Source: Streptomyces sp. NBC_00286 (lineage in GTDB: Bacteria > Actinomycetota > Actinomycetes > Streptomycetales > Streptomycetaceae). From it: a DNA stretch of 64,000 nt. Both the position numbers and the translations under genes were made by a program. The stretch is taken from contig NZ_CP108054.1 of the NCBI RefSeq assembly GCF_036173125.1, positions 5,208,001-5,272,000 of the forward strand, written 5' to 3'. The number at the start of each line of letters is the position of its first letter. The stretch's first letter is position 1. The notes beneath the pieces were generated by a model that worked only from the letters and a program-made list of their open reading frames with translations, did no database searches and was not told the origin of the DNA. Of this stretch, positions 9,159 to 17,985 are shown in pieces.

Positions 9159-9254
9159 GAACCCGCGTGCCCCTGCCCAGTCGACCAGCGCCCGTGCTCC
9201 CCGCCCAGCCCTAGAGAACCCGCGTGCCCCTGCCCAGTCGACCGGCGCCCGTGC
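9159..9254. repeat. 39-bp direct repeat, two copies at 57-bp spacing
   Basis: Copies at 9159-9197 and 9216-9254 differ at one base (ACCAGC versus ACCGGC) and read GAACCCGCGTGCCCCTGCCC onward. A degraded third start (GAGAAACCCGCC) follows at about 9270. The repeats lie in the gap between the mdcB-like remnant and the convergent MocR gene. Confidence 0.7.
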
Positions 9255-9293
9255 CGCCTGCTCACTCATCGAGAAACCCGCCAGCCCGCCGCC

Positions 9294-10658
9294 TCAGCCC
9301 TCCAGCACCCGCCCCAACACCTCCAACGCCTCCGGATAGACCCGCTCTCGAGGCGTCCCGTACCCCACCACCAGCCCCTGTGGCCGCCCCTCACGGGCCT
9401 CGTGCCAGTGCTCCCCGAGGCACCCCACCGCGAGCCCCTCCTCGGCGGCCCGTGCGAGCACCGCGTCCTCGTCCGCCACGTCCACCAGCGCGTGCAGCCC
9501 GGCCGCGATCCCGCGCACACTCCGGCGCGGCCCCAGCCGGGCCAGCAGCTGATCCCTCCGCCGCCGGTACCGCAGTCGGCAGGCGCGTATGTGCCGGTCG
9601 TAGGCATGGCTGGTGATCAGCTCGGCGAGGGCCAACTGGCCGATGGACTCGGTGTGGTGGTCGCTGTGCAGCTTGGCGTCGGCGACCGCGTCGACCAGGT
9701 GCGGCGGCAGCACCATCCAGCCGAGCCGCAGCGCGGGCCCGAGCGTCTTGGAGGCCGTCCCCAGGTAGACGACCTGTCCCGGCGCCATCCCCTGGAGTGC
9801 GCCCACGGGCTGTCTGTCGTAGCGGAACTCCCCGTCGTAGTCGTCCTCGACAATCAGCCCTCCACGCGCGCGTGCCCAGTCCGTGAGCGCCCGCCGCCGC
9901 TCCGGGTGGAGCGTGACTCCGGTGGGGTACTGGTGGGCGGGCGTGACCACGACAGCCGCCGCGTCGCCCAACTCCTCGGCTCGTGCGCCTCGTTCGTCGA
10001 CGCTCACAGGGGCCACGGATCCGCCGTTGTGCCGGACCACGTCCCGGTGGAAGGGCAGCCCCGGGTCCTCCATGGCGATCCCCCCGGACCTCAGCACGCG
10101 TGTGAGGAGCGCGAGCCCCTGAACGTAACCGGACGTGATCACGATCCGCTCGGGCGGCGCAATCACCCCGCGAGCCCGCCCCAGGTACCCCGACAGGGCG
10201 GTCCGCAACTCGATCCGTCCGCGCGGATCGCCGTATTCGTACGCCATGGAGGGCGCCGCCGCGATGGCCCGCCGCAAGGCTCGCAACCAGGCCGCCGCCG
10301 GGAACGTACCGACGTCCGGACTGCCGGGCCGCAGATCAAAACGGGGCGCACGCGCGCGTGCCCCGTTCCCGGACGCGTCCAGAGATGTCGTGGGCAGCGC
10401 CGCCACCTCGGTCCCCGAACCCTGCCGAGCCGTCAGGTAACCCTCGGCCACGAGCTGGTCGTACGCCGCCTTCGCCGTCCCCCTGGAGACGCCCAGCTCG
10501 GCCGCAAGCCGCCGGGTCGCGGGCAGCCGCGTCCCCGGAGCGAGCCGCCCCTCGCGTACGGCATCCCGAAGAGCCCGCTCGAGCCCCACCCGACGCCCTG
10601 CCCGCGCATCCGGCTCCAGATGCAGATCAACACCGAAACCGGACCAGAAGTCGTCCAC
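9294..10658 (-). CDS. MocR/PdxR-type GntR regulator with aminotransferase domain
   Basis: The 454-residue protein has an N-terminal winged-helix GntR domain (LPATRRLAAELGVSRGTAKA) and a fold-type I PLP domain. The PLP-binding lysine lies in GTASKTLGP, and the Asp in DDYDGEFRYD is typical. MocR proteins sense PLP or amino-donor compounds and often control vitamin B6, GABA or taurine genes. I chose GTG at 10658 because AGGGGGGC lies 8 bases upstream. Earlier in-frame ATGs (10694, 10790) lack a ribosome site and lie inside the MITE-like element just upstream. No target gene is adjacent. Confidence 0.85.
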   Translation of the reverse strand: MDDFWSGFGVDLHLEPDARAGRRVGLERALRDAVREGRLAPGTRLPATRRLAAELGVSRGTAKAAYDQLVAEGYLTARQGSGTEVAALPTTSLDASGNGARARAPRFDLRPGSPDVGTFPAAAWLRALRRAIAAAPSMAYEYGDPRGRIELRTALSGYLGRARGVIAPPERIVITSGYVQGLALLTRVLRSGGIAMEDPGLPFHRDVVRHNGGSVAPVSVDERGARAEELGDAAAVVVTPAHQYPTGVTLHPERRRALTDWARARGGLIVEDDYDGEFRYDRQPVGALQGMAPGQVVYLGTASKTLGPALRLGWMVLPPHLVDAVADAKLHSDHHTESIGQLALAELITSHAYDRHIRACRLRYRRRRDQLLARLGPRRSVRGIAAGLHALVDVADEDAVLARAAEEGLAVGCLGEHWHEAREGRPQGLVVGYGTPRERVYPEALEVLGRVLEG

Positions 10659-10671
10659 CAAAGCCGCCCCC

Positions 10672-10899
10672 CTAGGGCCTATCCGGCGGATCATGCCGGA
10701 GACGCGGGCCCTGGCACGCACATCTGCCGCGTTGTCGTCGGTCGCCGACTCCCCCACGCTCGAATCGAGCTCGCGCGGGGGGACCCCCATCGCGTCGACT
10801 CCCTCCTCCGCCTTGCAGCTGCACGCACCAGACCCCGCTCACCTCTGCTCGCCAGGCACCGTGAGTCTCCTCCGAGCTGATCCGCCGGACAGACCCTAG
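10672..10899. mobile_element. 228-bp MITE-like element with about 30-bp terminal inverted repeats
   Basis: The left end reads CTAGGGCCTATCCGGCGGAT and the inverted right end CTAGGGTCTGTCCGGCGGAT. The match continues imperfectly through CATGCCGGAG / CAGCTCGGAG, so the inverted repeats are about 30 bp. CTAG at both edges could be a target duplication or part of the repeat. There is no transposase frame inside. It is inserted immediately 5' of the ribosome site of the MocR gene, so it probably supplies or disrupts that promoter. Confidence 0.65.
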
Positions 10900-10910
10900 A
10901 CACACCAAAA

Positions 10911-10938
10911 GGCCGGGTACCCAAAAGGGCACCCGGCC
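10911..10938. terminator. Terminator hairpin downstream of pepP
   Basis: GGCCGGGT pairs with ACCCGGCC, with a further CCC/GGG inner stem around an AAAA loop. It follows the leftward pepP gene by about 75 bases. Confidence 0.7.
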
Positions 10939-11013
10939 ATCACTCTCGTATCAGCCCTTATAGGGAGGCCATTTCGGCCCCGCGTGACGAACTCGTCCAG
11001 TAGTCGCGAAAAG

Positions 11014-12477
11014 TCAGCCCTTCAGGGACGCCATCCACGCCTCGACCTCGTCAGAGCGGCGCGGCAACCCCGCCGAGAGGTTCTTGTTGCCGTCCTCCGT
11101 GACCAGGATGTCGTCCTCGATACGGACACCGATGCCGCGGTACTCCTCGGGCACGGTCAGGTCGTCCGCCTGGAAGTACAGGCCGGGCTCCACGGTCAGG
11201 CACATTCCCGGCTCCAGCGTGCCGTCCACGTACGTCTCCGTCCGCGCCGCCGCACAGTCGTGGACGTCCATGCCGAGCATGTGACCGGTGCCGTGCAGCG
11301 TCCAGCGGCGCTGCAGTCCCAGCTCCAGCACGCGCTCCACAGGGCCCTCGACCAGGCCCCACTCGACGAGCTTCTCGGTCAGCACGCGCTGCGCGGCATC
11401 GTGGAAGTCGCGGTACTTGGCGCCCGGCCGCACCGCCGCGATACCGGCCTCCTGGGCCTCGTACACGGCGTCGTAGATCTTCTTCTGGATCTCGCTGTAC
11501 GTGCCGCTGATCGGCAGCGTGCGCGTCACGTCCGCCGTGTAGAGCGTGTGGGTCTCCACGCCCGCGTCCAGCAGCAGCAGGTCCCCGGAGCGGACGGCAC
11601 CGTCGTTGCGCACCCAGTGCAGCGTGCAGGCGTGCGCGCCGGCCGCGCAGATGGATCCGTAACCGATGTCGTTGCCCTCGACCCGCGCGCGCAGGAAGAA
11701 GGTGCCCTCGATGTAGCGCTCGCTGGTCGCCTCGGCCTTGTCGAGGACCCGTACGACGTCCTCGAAGCCGCGCACGGTCGAGTCGACGGCCTTCTGCAGC
11801 TCGCCGGCCTCGAACGCGTCCTTGACCAGCCGGGCCTCGGAGAGGAAGACCCGCAGCTCCTCGTCGCGCTCCGCGGTCACCTTGTCGGTGAGCGCCGCCT
11901 CGACCCCGGCGTCGTGGCTGCGGACGACACGGACCGGCCCGGTCGCCTCGCGCAGCTTGTCGGGCAGCTCGCGGACGTCGGCGGCGGGGATGCCGTACAG
12001 CTGCTCGGCCTCGGCCAGGGAGTGGCGGCGGCCGACCCACAGCTCGCCGTGGCCGGAGAGCCAGAACTCGCCGTTCTCCCGGTCCGAGCGCGGCAGCAGG
12101 TAGATCGTCGCCCGGTGGCCGTCGCCCTTGGGCTCCAGGACGAGGACGCCGTCCTCGGTGAGGTTGCCGGTGAGGTACGCGTACTCGACGGAGGCGCGGA
12201 AGGGGTACTCCGTGTCGTTCGAGCGGGTCTTCAGGTTGCCCGCGGGAATGACCAGCCGCTCGCCCGGGAAGCGCGCGGAGAGCGCGGCGCGGCGGGCGGC
12301 GGTGTACTCGGCCTGGGGGATGGGCTCCAGGCCGTGCAGCTCGGTGTCGGCCCAGCCGGACTTCATGTTCTCGGCGAGCTCGTCGGACACACCGGGGTAC
12401 AGACCGTTCTTGCGCTGCTTGATCGGCTCTTCAGACTCGTCCCCAGTCTCTGGAGTGAGCTCTTCGGCCACGGTCAT
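11014..12477 (-). CDS. pepP: Xaa-Pro aminopeptidase (M24B)
   Basis: This 487-residue creatinase/aminopeptidase-fold metalloprotease removes N-terminal residues preceding proline. The N-terminal aminopeptidase P domain spans about 50-190 and the pita-bread domain about 210-470. Metal-ligand regions are visible: LLLDAGVE and TLYTADVTRT (Asp pair), HGTGHMLGMDVHD (His), LEPGMCLTVEPGLY (Glu) and GIGVRIEDD (Glu). Length and order match the actinobacterial cytosolic PepP enzymes. The start is an ATG encoding MTVAEELTPE. A hairpin terminator lies downstream. Confidence 0.93.
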   Translation of the reverse strand: MTVAEELTPETGDESEEPIKQRKNGLYPGVSDELAENMKSGWADTELHGLEPIPQAEYTAARRAALSARFPGERLVIPAGNLKTRSNDTEYPFRASVEYAYLTGNLTEDGVLVLEPKGDGHRATIYLLPRSDRENGEFWLSGHGELWVGRRHSLAEAEQLYGIPAADVRELPDKLREATGPVRVVRSHDAGVEAALTDKVTAERDEELRVFLSEARLVKDAFEAGELQKAVDSTVRGFEDVVRVLDKAEATSERYIEGTFFLRARVEGNDIGYGSICAAGAHACTLHWVRNDGAVRSGDLLLLDAGVETHTLYTADVTRTLPISGTYSEIQKKIYDAVYEAQEAGIAAVRPGAKYRDFHDAAQRVLTEKLVEWGLVEGPVERVLELGLQRRWTLHGTGHMLGMDVHDCAAARTETYVDGTLEPGMCLTVEPGLYFQADDLTVPEEYRGIGVRIEDDILVTEDGNKNLSAGLPRRSDEVEAWMASLKG

Positions 12478-12587
12478 CCTCCTAGATACGGCACTGGACC
12501 CCCTCCATCGTACGGTCGTACGGGAGAGGGCCCAGGGAGTCGGAAGCCCTTTTACATGCCCTTCGAGTCACGTGCCCGCCGAGCGGC

Positions 12588-14099
12588 TCACTCGAAGCGT
12601 GCCGCCAGCAAAACCACGTCCTCCTGTCCGTCGGACGCGTCGAGCTCCTGGGGCAGCATCGTGCGCAGCACATGGTCGGCGATCGCCCCCGGGTCCGCAC
12701 GCAGCGGCCTCGGCACACTCGCCGCTGCCGCGTGCAGTCGCGCGAAGGCCCGGTCCATGGGATCGCCGGTGCGCTGCAGCAGACCGTCCGTGTACAGCAG
12801 AACCGTCTCTCCTGGCGCTGCCTGGAACTCCACGCTCGGCGCCTCCCAGCAGGCGAGCATGCCCAGCGGCGCCGACAGCGACGTCTCCACGTACTCCGTG
12901 CGCCGCTCACCGATCAGCAGCGGCGGGCTGTGCCCGGCCCCGGCCAGCGTGATCTTGCGCGAGGCGGGCTCGCAGTACGCGAACAGGGCTGTGGCGCTGC
13001 GGGCGGGCTCGGTCAGCCTGAGCAGCAGCTCCAGGTCGGACAGGACGGCGACGGGGTCCTCGCCCTCCATCACGGCGTACGCCCGCAGGGACGCCCTCAG
13101 CCGTCCCATGGCGGCCACCGCGCTGGGCCCCGACCCCGTGACGGACCCGACCGCGAGACCGAGCGCGGCGTCCGGCAGGGGCAGCGCGTCGTACCAGTCG
13201 CCGCCGCCGCGCGGACCGGTGCGATGCCGGGCGGCGAGCTGGACACCGAAGACCCGGGGCAGCCGCGCGGGAAGCAACTCCCCGGTGATCGTCGTGATGC
13301 ACGCGCGCGTGCGCTCCAGTTCGACCAGCCGGGCCAGGTGCTCGGCTGCGTACCGGGCGTACAGACCGACGAGGTGCCGCTGCCGCTCGACCGGCTCGGC
13401 GGGCTCGTCGTACAGCCATACGGCGGCACCCAGACGGCCCGCAGTGTCGGTGGACAGCGGCAGCGCGTAGCTCGCGGCATAGCCGAGCCGGGCGGCCACC
13501 TCGCGGTGACGCGGGTCGAGCCCGTCCTCGGAGAACAGGTCGGGCTGTGCGATCTCACCATCGCCGCCGGGCAGCCCGTCCAGGATTTTTCCGTACGACA
13601 TGCAGCGGCGCGGAATCGTTTCGATGTGACCGAGGTCGGAGCGGGCGAGGCCCAGGCCGATGGTCGTGTCCGGGCCGAGGCCGTCACCCGGCTCCATGAC
13701 GACGAGACCGCGCCGGGCGCCTACGAGGGCGGCTCCTGCGCGCAGAAGTTCATGAAGTGCGTCACTCAGGGACGCTGTGCGGACCATCCGCTCGGTCAGT
13801 TCGTGCAGCGTCGTGAGATCGGACACCCAGCTGGCGAGACGGTCCTGGAGAACGGCTCCCGGGGGGTTTGGAGAAGGGGCCGCAGAGGTACCGGGGACGG
13901 CAGGCGCGGGCGCGACAGTGTGTGTGGGTGCCGGAACAGTTGAATCGATTCCGGCCACTTTCGGAGCGTGAGGGGAGTTCATGGCGTCCGACTTTCGGAC
14001 CAGTGCGTTTTGCTCAAAAGCATCGCAAACCCCCATGTCATTCTGCGCCGCTAGCACTGTCTCCACATGTACACGTACTCGTGAGGGGATGTCCAGCAT
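12588..14099 (-). CDS. GAF-SpoIIE PP2C-type serine/threonine phosphatase
   Basis: The 503-residue protein has an Ala/Pro-rich N-terminal linker (about 40-85), a GAF sensor domain (about 100-250) and a SpoIIE/RsbU phosphatase domain (about 285-500). Metal-site motifs are GGDWYDA, the VGSVTGSG stretch in the position of the usual GDVxGHG, and LLYTDGLLQR. In the GDVxGHG motif the Asp is replaced by Ser (AVGSVTGSGPSA), which may weaken metal binding. Such proteins dephosphorylate anti-anti-sigma factors and so control sigma activity. The start at 14099 (MLDIPSRVRV) is preceded by AGCAGGAC; a later ATG at MNSPHAP is an alternative. Confidence 0.85.
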   Translation of the reverse strand: MLDIPSRVRVHVETVLAAQNDMGVCDAFEQNALVRKSDAMNSPHAPKVAGIDSTVPAPTHTVAPAPAVPGTSAAPSPNPPGAVLQDRLASWVSDLTTLHELTERMVRTASLSDALHELLRAGAALVGARRGLVVMEPGDGLGPDTTIGLGLARSDLGHIETIPRRCMSYGKILDGLPGGDGEIAQPDLFSEDGLDPRHREVAARLGYAASYALPLSTDTAGRLGAAVWLYDEPAEPVERQRHLVGLYARYAAEHLARLVELERTRACITTITGELLPARLPRVFGVQLAARHRTGPRGGGDWYDALPLPDAALGLAVGSVTGSGPSAVAAMGRLRASLRAYAVMEGEDPVAVLSDLELLLRLTEPARSATALFAYCEPASRKITLAGAGHSPPLLIGERRTEYVETSLSAPLGMLACWEAPSVEFQAAPGETVLLYTDGLLQRTGDPMDRAFARLHAAAASVPRPLRADPGAIADHVLRTMLPQELDASDGQEDVVLLAARFE

Positions 14100-14571
14100 T
14101 GTCCTGCTGGGATTCCTGGTGTCCGACGGGGAACTTGAGAAAAGCAAAGTTGGCTTAAAACTGCCTCGGGTTACGGCGTATTGCGGTCGACTGGCCTTGT
14201 TCGACGGAGCGTCACAGCGGTCGTGATGGGTACGTACTCGGTGAAGGCCAGGGGTGGTTGGGATCCTCCCGGAACCTGGCGACGGACCCGGGCGTCTTAA
14301 CCACCGACGACCGTGCCCCATCCTCCCGTGGCGGAGGCGGCAAGCAATACGCGCGACAGCAATCGCCAGGCGCCGCCACCCCCACGCCATGCCCATGCTG
14401 TTGATAGGCGCAGTATGGACGCGGACGAAGCCAGTGCTCGGCCCATAGGGGTTCCCCTTGTCCTGGACAGGGGTGTGATGCGCCAGTAGGTACGCACAGT
14501 GAAGTGATCGACACATGGTGTGATGTGGTCCTCGGTGTTGCCAGGCGTGCAACGGAAAGGAACGAGCGCTC
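14100..14571. other. Divergent intergenic region
   Basis: This 472-bp gap lies between the leftward phosphatase and the rightward Prim-Pol-like gene. Open frames here have no ribosome site or recognisable content. It should hold both promoters, but I see no clear repeat or operator. Confidence 0.5.
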
Positions 14572-15237
14572 ATGCGCGAGATCCTCGGAAGGCGACGCAG
14601 GCTCTTTTCCAGGCGAAACACTGGAAGGCCTGAGATGCTCGGCGCGGCCCTGACATTCGCGACCGCATGGCAGTGGCCCGTACTCCCCGGCGTTGCGCCG
14701 GACCCGCAGGGGCGGGCGCGCTGCGGGTGCCCCGATCCGGAGTGCACGGTTCCCGGTGCCCACCCATTCGACCCCGGTCTCCTCGCGGCCACCACCGACG
14801 AGCGCATGGTGCGCTGGTGGTGGACGAACCGCCCTTCGGCGCCGATCATCCTCGCTACCGGCGGCCAGGCCCCGTGCGCGGTGAGCCTGCCGGCGCTCGC
14901 CGCCTCCCGCGCGCTCGGGGCGCTCGACCACATGGGCATGCGCCTCGGCCCGGTGATCGCGTCCCCCACGCGCTGGGCGCTGCTAGTGAAGCCGTACTCC
15001 TTCGAGCAGCTGGGTGAGCTGCTGTACGCAAAGGACTTCGTGCCCGGCTCGCTGCGCTTCCACGGGGAGGGCGGCTATCTCGCGCTGCCGCCGTCCGAGA
15101 CCGGACAGGGCCAGATCCGCTGGGAGCGGGCAGCGCTGCCCGGCTCGGCCGCGCCCTGGGTGCCCGATGTGGAGGCCGTCGTGGACGCCGTGGTGGAGGC
15201 CCTCACTCGTCCGGGTGTGAGCGCACCCGAGTTGTAG
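14572..15237 (+). CDS. Prim-Pol (AEP)-like protein lacking the DxD motif
   Basis: The 221-residue protein aligns by eye with the N-terminal bifunctional DNA primase/polymerase domain seen at 20874-21743. Shared features are the AHPFDPG-like segment, the WWxxxPSAPIILATG stretch and a C-terminal GEGGYLALPPS. The catalytic DxD (GIDLD in the paralogue) is replaced by CAVSLPALA, so polymerase activity is unlikely. The start is ATG with GGAAAGGAACGAGC upstream. A secreted protein gene follows 56 bases downstream and may be co-transcribed. Its role is unknown. Confidence 0.75.
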   Translation: MREILGRRRRLFSRRNTGRPEMLGAALTFATAWQWPVLPGVAPDPQGRARCGCPDPECTVPGAHPFDPGLLAATTDERMVRWWWTNRPSAPIILATGGQAPCAVSLPALAASRALGALDHMGMRLGPVIASPTRWALLVKPYSFEQLGELLYAKDFVPGSLRFHGEGGYLALPPSETGQGQIRWERAALPGSAAPWVPDVEAVVDAVVEALTRPGVSAPEL

Positions 15238-15293
15238 GGGAATCGGGCGCGCGGCGAACCGAGCGCCCCCTCTTGGTCGTTATCGTCCTTTTC

Positions 15294-15854
15294 ATGCTGT
15301 TTTTCTCCGGCGGGCGACCTCCGGGCTTCCGAAGAGTTCGTCTGCCGACACTGACGGGCGTTGCCGTGCTCGCGGCCACGCTGCCGCTGGCCGTGGCCTC
15401 CGCCGGGCCCGCAGGGCAGGAGGGTCCCGCGGCCGTACGTACCTCTGAACGCGTCTCCGACAAGGCGGCCGCATCGCGGCCCGGCCCGCTCAGAAGTCCG
15501 CTGTTGCTCGGCCGGGATCCCGTCGGCACCTCCCACTGCGGACCCGAACTCGCCTCCTCCGACGGCATCGAGGCGCAGACCTGCGTACTGACCCAGGGGC
15601 GGGACACCTGGGCGCGGACGTACTACCGCAATGCGACCGGCGACGACCTCACCGCCGTACTGACCCTCATGGCGCCCGGCGGGCGTACCGTCCGGATGCA
15701 CTGCGCGGTGGGCGCGGACGACGAGCCAGGGGCGTGCGAGACGCCTCGGGAGCGCACGATCGGGGACGCGCGGGCGTACACGGCGGTGGTGGAATTCGCG
15801 GCGGGCGCTGAGGGGCCTCTGCTGCTGCGCTCGGGGAGCGAATCGGCTGTGTAG
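15294..15854 (+). CDS. Secreted hypothetical protein
   Basis: The 186-residue protein has a basic N-terminus and a hydrophobic segment (TLTGVAVLAATLPLAVASAG), consistent with a signal peptide. The mature part contains three to four cysteines (SHCGPEL, QTCVLTQG, MHCAVG, GACETP) that could form two disulfides. Strand-rich stretches (TWARTYYRNATGDDLTAVLT) suggest a small beta domain. I recognise no family. The start is ATG at 15294; an upstream TTG at 15273 is in frame but has no better ribosome site. Confidence 0.7.
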   Translation: MLFFSGGRPPGFRRVRLPTLTGVAVLAATLPLAVASAGPAGQEGPAAVRTSERVSDKAAASRPGPLRSPLLLGRDPVGTSHCGPELASSDGIEAQTCVLTQGRDTWARTYYRNATGDDLTAVLTLMAPGGRTVRMHCAVGADDEPGACETPRERTIGDARAYTAVVEFAAGAEGPLLLRSGSESAV

Positions 15855-15928
15855 GGGCTCAACTCGCCTGGGGGGCGGGCGGGTTGGGGCGCGCGTCAAG
15901 GGCGGGCCGGGATCCGGAAACGCAAAGA

Positions 15929-15966
15929 CCCGGTTGCTGGCGACGGGGGATGCACCAGCAACCGGG
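15929..15966. terminator. Terminator hairpin
   Basis: The 12-bp arms CCCGGTTGCTGG and CCAGCAACCGGG are separated by 14 bases. It lies between the secreted-protein gene and the convergent SEC-C gene, so it can serve both. Confidence 0.8.
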
Positions 15967-16129
15967 CTATTGAACGGTAACAAGAGATCGGCGGTTCGCA
16001 AATTCGATCTCGGCTATTCGGACAGCGATTTTCCTGCCATGACAGGGACTTGTGACAGGAGTCACCGGCTCCGCTAGAGCCCCCGCGGCTGACCGGTCGG
16101 TCAGCCGCGGACAGGGTGTCGAACGGGCC

Positions 16130-17095
16130 TCAACTCAGCGTGACCTGGCGGTTGGTGAGGCCGCCACGCGCCCGGCGCTCGTCCGCGGTGAGCGGTGCGT
16201 CGGTGGCCAGTGCGGCGGCCAGCCGCTCGGCGAATTCGGCGGCCGGCTTTTCGATGTCCTCCGCGGTGACATTGGTCGGCAGATCCCAGACCGGCACCGT
16301 GAGGCCGTGGGCTCGGAAGGAGCCCACGAGACGGGTGCCTTCTCCGAGGCTCGACCGGCCGGCCGCGTGCAGCCGCGCGAGCGCGTCCAGAAGCTGCTCC
16401 TCGGCGTGCGGCATGACCCAGCGCAGATGGTTCTTGTCCGGGGTCTCGCACCAGTACGCGGCGTCGACGCCCGACAGCTTCACGGTCGGGATGGCGGCGG
16501 CGTTGGCGCGCTCCAGGGACGCGGTCACGTCCGGAGTCGCGTGCTCCGAGTCCGGCACCCAGAACTCGAAACCCGAGTGCACAATGGGCTCGAACGGGCC
16601 CTTGGGATCGAGGAGTTCCTGCAGCCGCGGTCCGTCCGCCGGGGCGCGCCGGCCCTGTACGGGAGTGCCGGGCTCGGCGGTGAGCGCTCGCTGCAGGGTG
16701 TCGGCCAGGTCGCGGCTGATGTCGCCGGAAGAGGTGTCGTTCTGGAGGCCGATCATCACGGAGCCGTCGTCGCGGCGCAGCGCGGGCCACGCCATCGGCA
16801 GGACGGTCGCGAGCGTGACCGAAGGAACACCCTCCGGAAGGGGGTCCTTGAGCGTCAGCTGGACCGTGGCCGCGGGCACCAGCTCGCGCAACGCGACCCA
16901 GTCGCACTCGCCCGGCAGCCCCTCGAAGGGGCGCTGCACCAGTTCCGTCACGGCATGCGACGCGCTCCGCCCGTGACACGCCTTGTAGCGGCGGCCACTG
17001 CCACAGGGGCAGGGCTCACGGGCTCCCACAACCGGGATCTCGCCGTCCTGCGGCCTCGGCTGCCTGGCCTTCGTCTGGGATCGCTTCTTGGCCAT
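16130..17095 (-). CDS. SEC-C motif DUF5926 protein
   Basis: The 321-residue protein has a basic N-terminal tail (MAKKRSQTKARQ) and a SEC-C zinc motif, CPCGSGRRYKACHG, at about residues 28-41. The SEC-C motif binds zinc and is also found at the SecA C-terminus. The remaining approximately 270 residues match the actinobacterial DUF5926 arrangement, with conserved Trp/Asp stretches such as FEFWVPDSEHATPDV. Function is not established. It is a single-gene unit on the minus strand; the start ATG is followed by the basic tail typical of the family. Confidence 0.85.
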   Translation of the reverse strand: MAKKRSQTKARQPRPQDGEIPVVGAREPCPCGSGRRYKACHGRSASHAVTELVQRPFEGLPGECDWVALRELVPAATVQLTLKDPLPEGVPSVTLATVLPMAWPALRRDDGSVMIGLQNDTSSGDISRDLADTLQRALTAEPGTPVQGRRAPADGPRLQELLDPKGPFEPIVHSGFEFWVPDSEHATPDVTASLERANAAAIPTVKLSGVDAAYWCETPDKNHLRWVMPHAEEQLLDALARLHAAGRSSLGEGTRLVGSFRAHGLTVPVWDLPTNVTAEDIEKPAAEFAERLAAALATDAPLTADERRARGGLTNRQVTLS

Positions 17096-17249
17096 CGTGG
17101 GTTTCTCCCGGTTACGGCGTCTGTCGTACGGGCGCGAGCCTAGCCGCTCGTACGAGGACCCACGGGACCCTGTGGATAACCTGCCGGCCCGTCGCGTCGT
17201 GCTGTAACCGGCCTTCCGGTCCAGCCTGTGCTGCAGCCGGACCGGAGCG

Positions 17250-17801
17250 TCAGTCCAGGTTGTCGAACGAGTCGCCGAAGTCCAGGTCGGGTACCGCGGA
17301 CACCGACGGAGCCGTGATGCGCGCGGCGAAGTCTCCCCGCCGGCGCTCCGCGTGTGCGTCGTGGGCGTCCTTCTGGACGACCACCCACACCGTGACCTCG
17401 CCCTGGACGTCGTCCCTGACGCCCCAGTCGTCGGCCAGCGCGGTGATGATGTTCAGCCCACGGCCGCCGTGTGCGGTGACCGAGGGCGTGGCCGGAACCG
17501 GGCGGGTCGGACCACCGCCGTCCGTCACCTCGACGGTCAGCCGTCCACCTGGGTCGACCCGCCATGCGGCCCGGACGTCCCCGTCCCCCGCCAGCGCGTC
17601 GCCCAGCGGCCGGCCGTGCCGGCACGCGTTGCTCAACAGTTCGGAAAGGATCAGTACGGCATCGTCGATGACCGCTTCCGCGACGCCACCGGTGCGCAAT
17701 TGAGCGCGCATCCGCTGTCTTGCTTCCCCCACGCCCGCAGGGCCATGGGGTACGGCCATGCTCGACGACGCGGGCACCTCCTGTGCCACCACCAACGCCA
17801 C
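17250..17801 (-). CDS. RsbW-like ATP-binding regulatory protein
   Basis: This 183-residue GHKL protein has N-box LSELLSNACRHGR, G1 DGGGPTRP and G2 HGGRGLNII. It ends in an acidic tail (DLDFGDSFDNLD). It belongs to the large Streptomyces set of anti-sigma-factor-like ATPases. I chose GTG at 17801 because GGAGG lies 8 bases upstream; a longer in-frame version from an upstream ATG (MCIGRFPV) lacks such a site. No sigma gene is next to it. Confidence 0.8.
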   Translation of the reverse strand: MALVVAQEVPASSSMAVPHGPAGVGEARQRMRAQLRTGGVAEAVIDDAVLILSELLSNACRHGRPLGDALAGDGDVRAAWRVDPGGRLTVEVTDGGGPTRPVPATPSVTAHGGRGLNIITALADDWGVRDDVQGEVTVWVVVQKDAHDAHAERRRGDFAARITAPSVSAVPDLDFGDSFDNLD

Positions 17802-17985
17802 CCCCGAGACCTCCTTCGCCCCACGCCACGGTGTGGATGCCCCCCTGGACTGGACCGGAAACCGGCCAATGCACATGCAGTGACGCACTCGTAACCCTCG
17901 AACACGGACCGAACGCGCCGGAGCACTCCCCGTAATGGCGTGGCCGGATTTCGACGGTCTGGCCGAAGTCACCGGACCTCGCAGG

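Noticed and set aside
10672..10932. Small minus-strand gene inside the MITE-like element
   Set aside because: It consists mostly of inverted-repeat sequence and Gly/Arg-rich filler, with no ribosome site.
10984..13470. A long plus-strand frame opposite pepP and the phosphatase
   Set aside because: It spans two well-supported minus-strand genes and their gap, with no family content.
12588..14969. A 793-residue version of the GAF-SpoIIE phosphatase
   Set aside because: The upstream 290 residues lack any domain and cover the intergenic region; the MLDIPSRVRV start gives the family-like protein.
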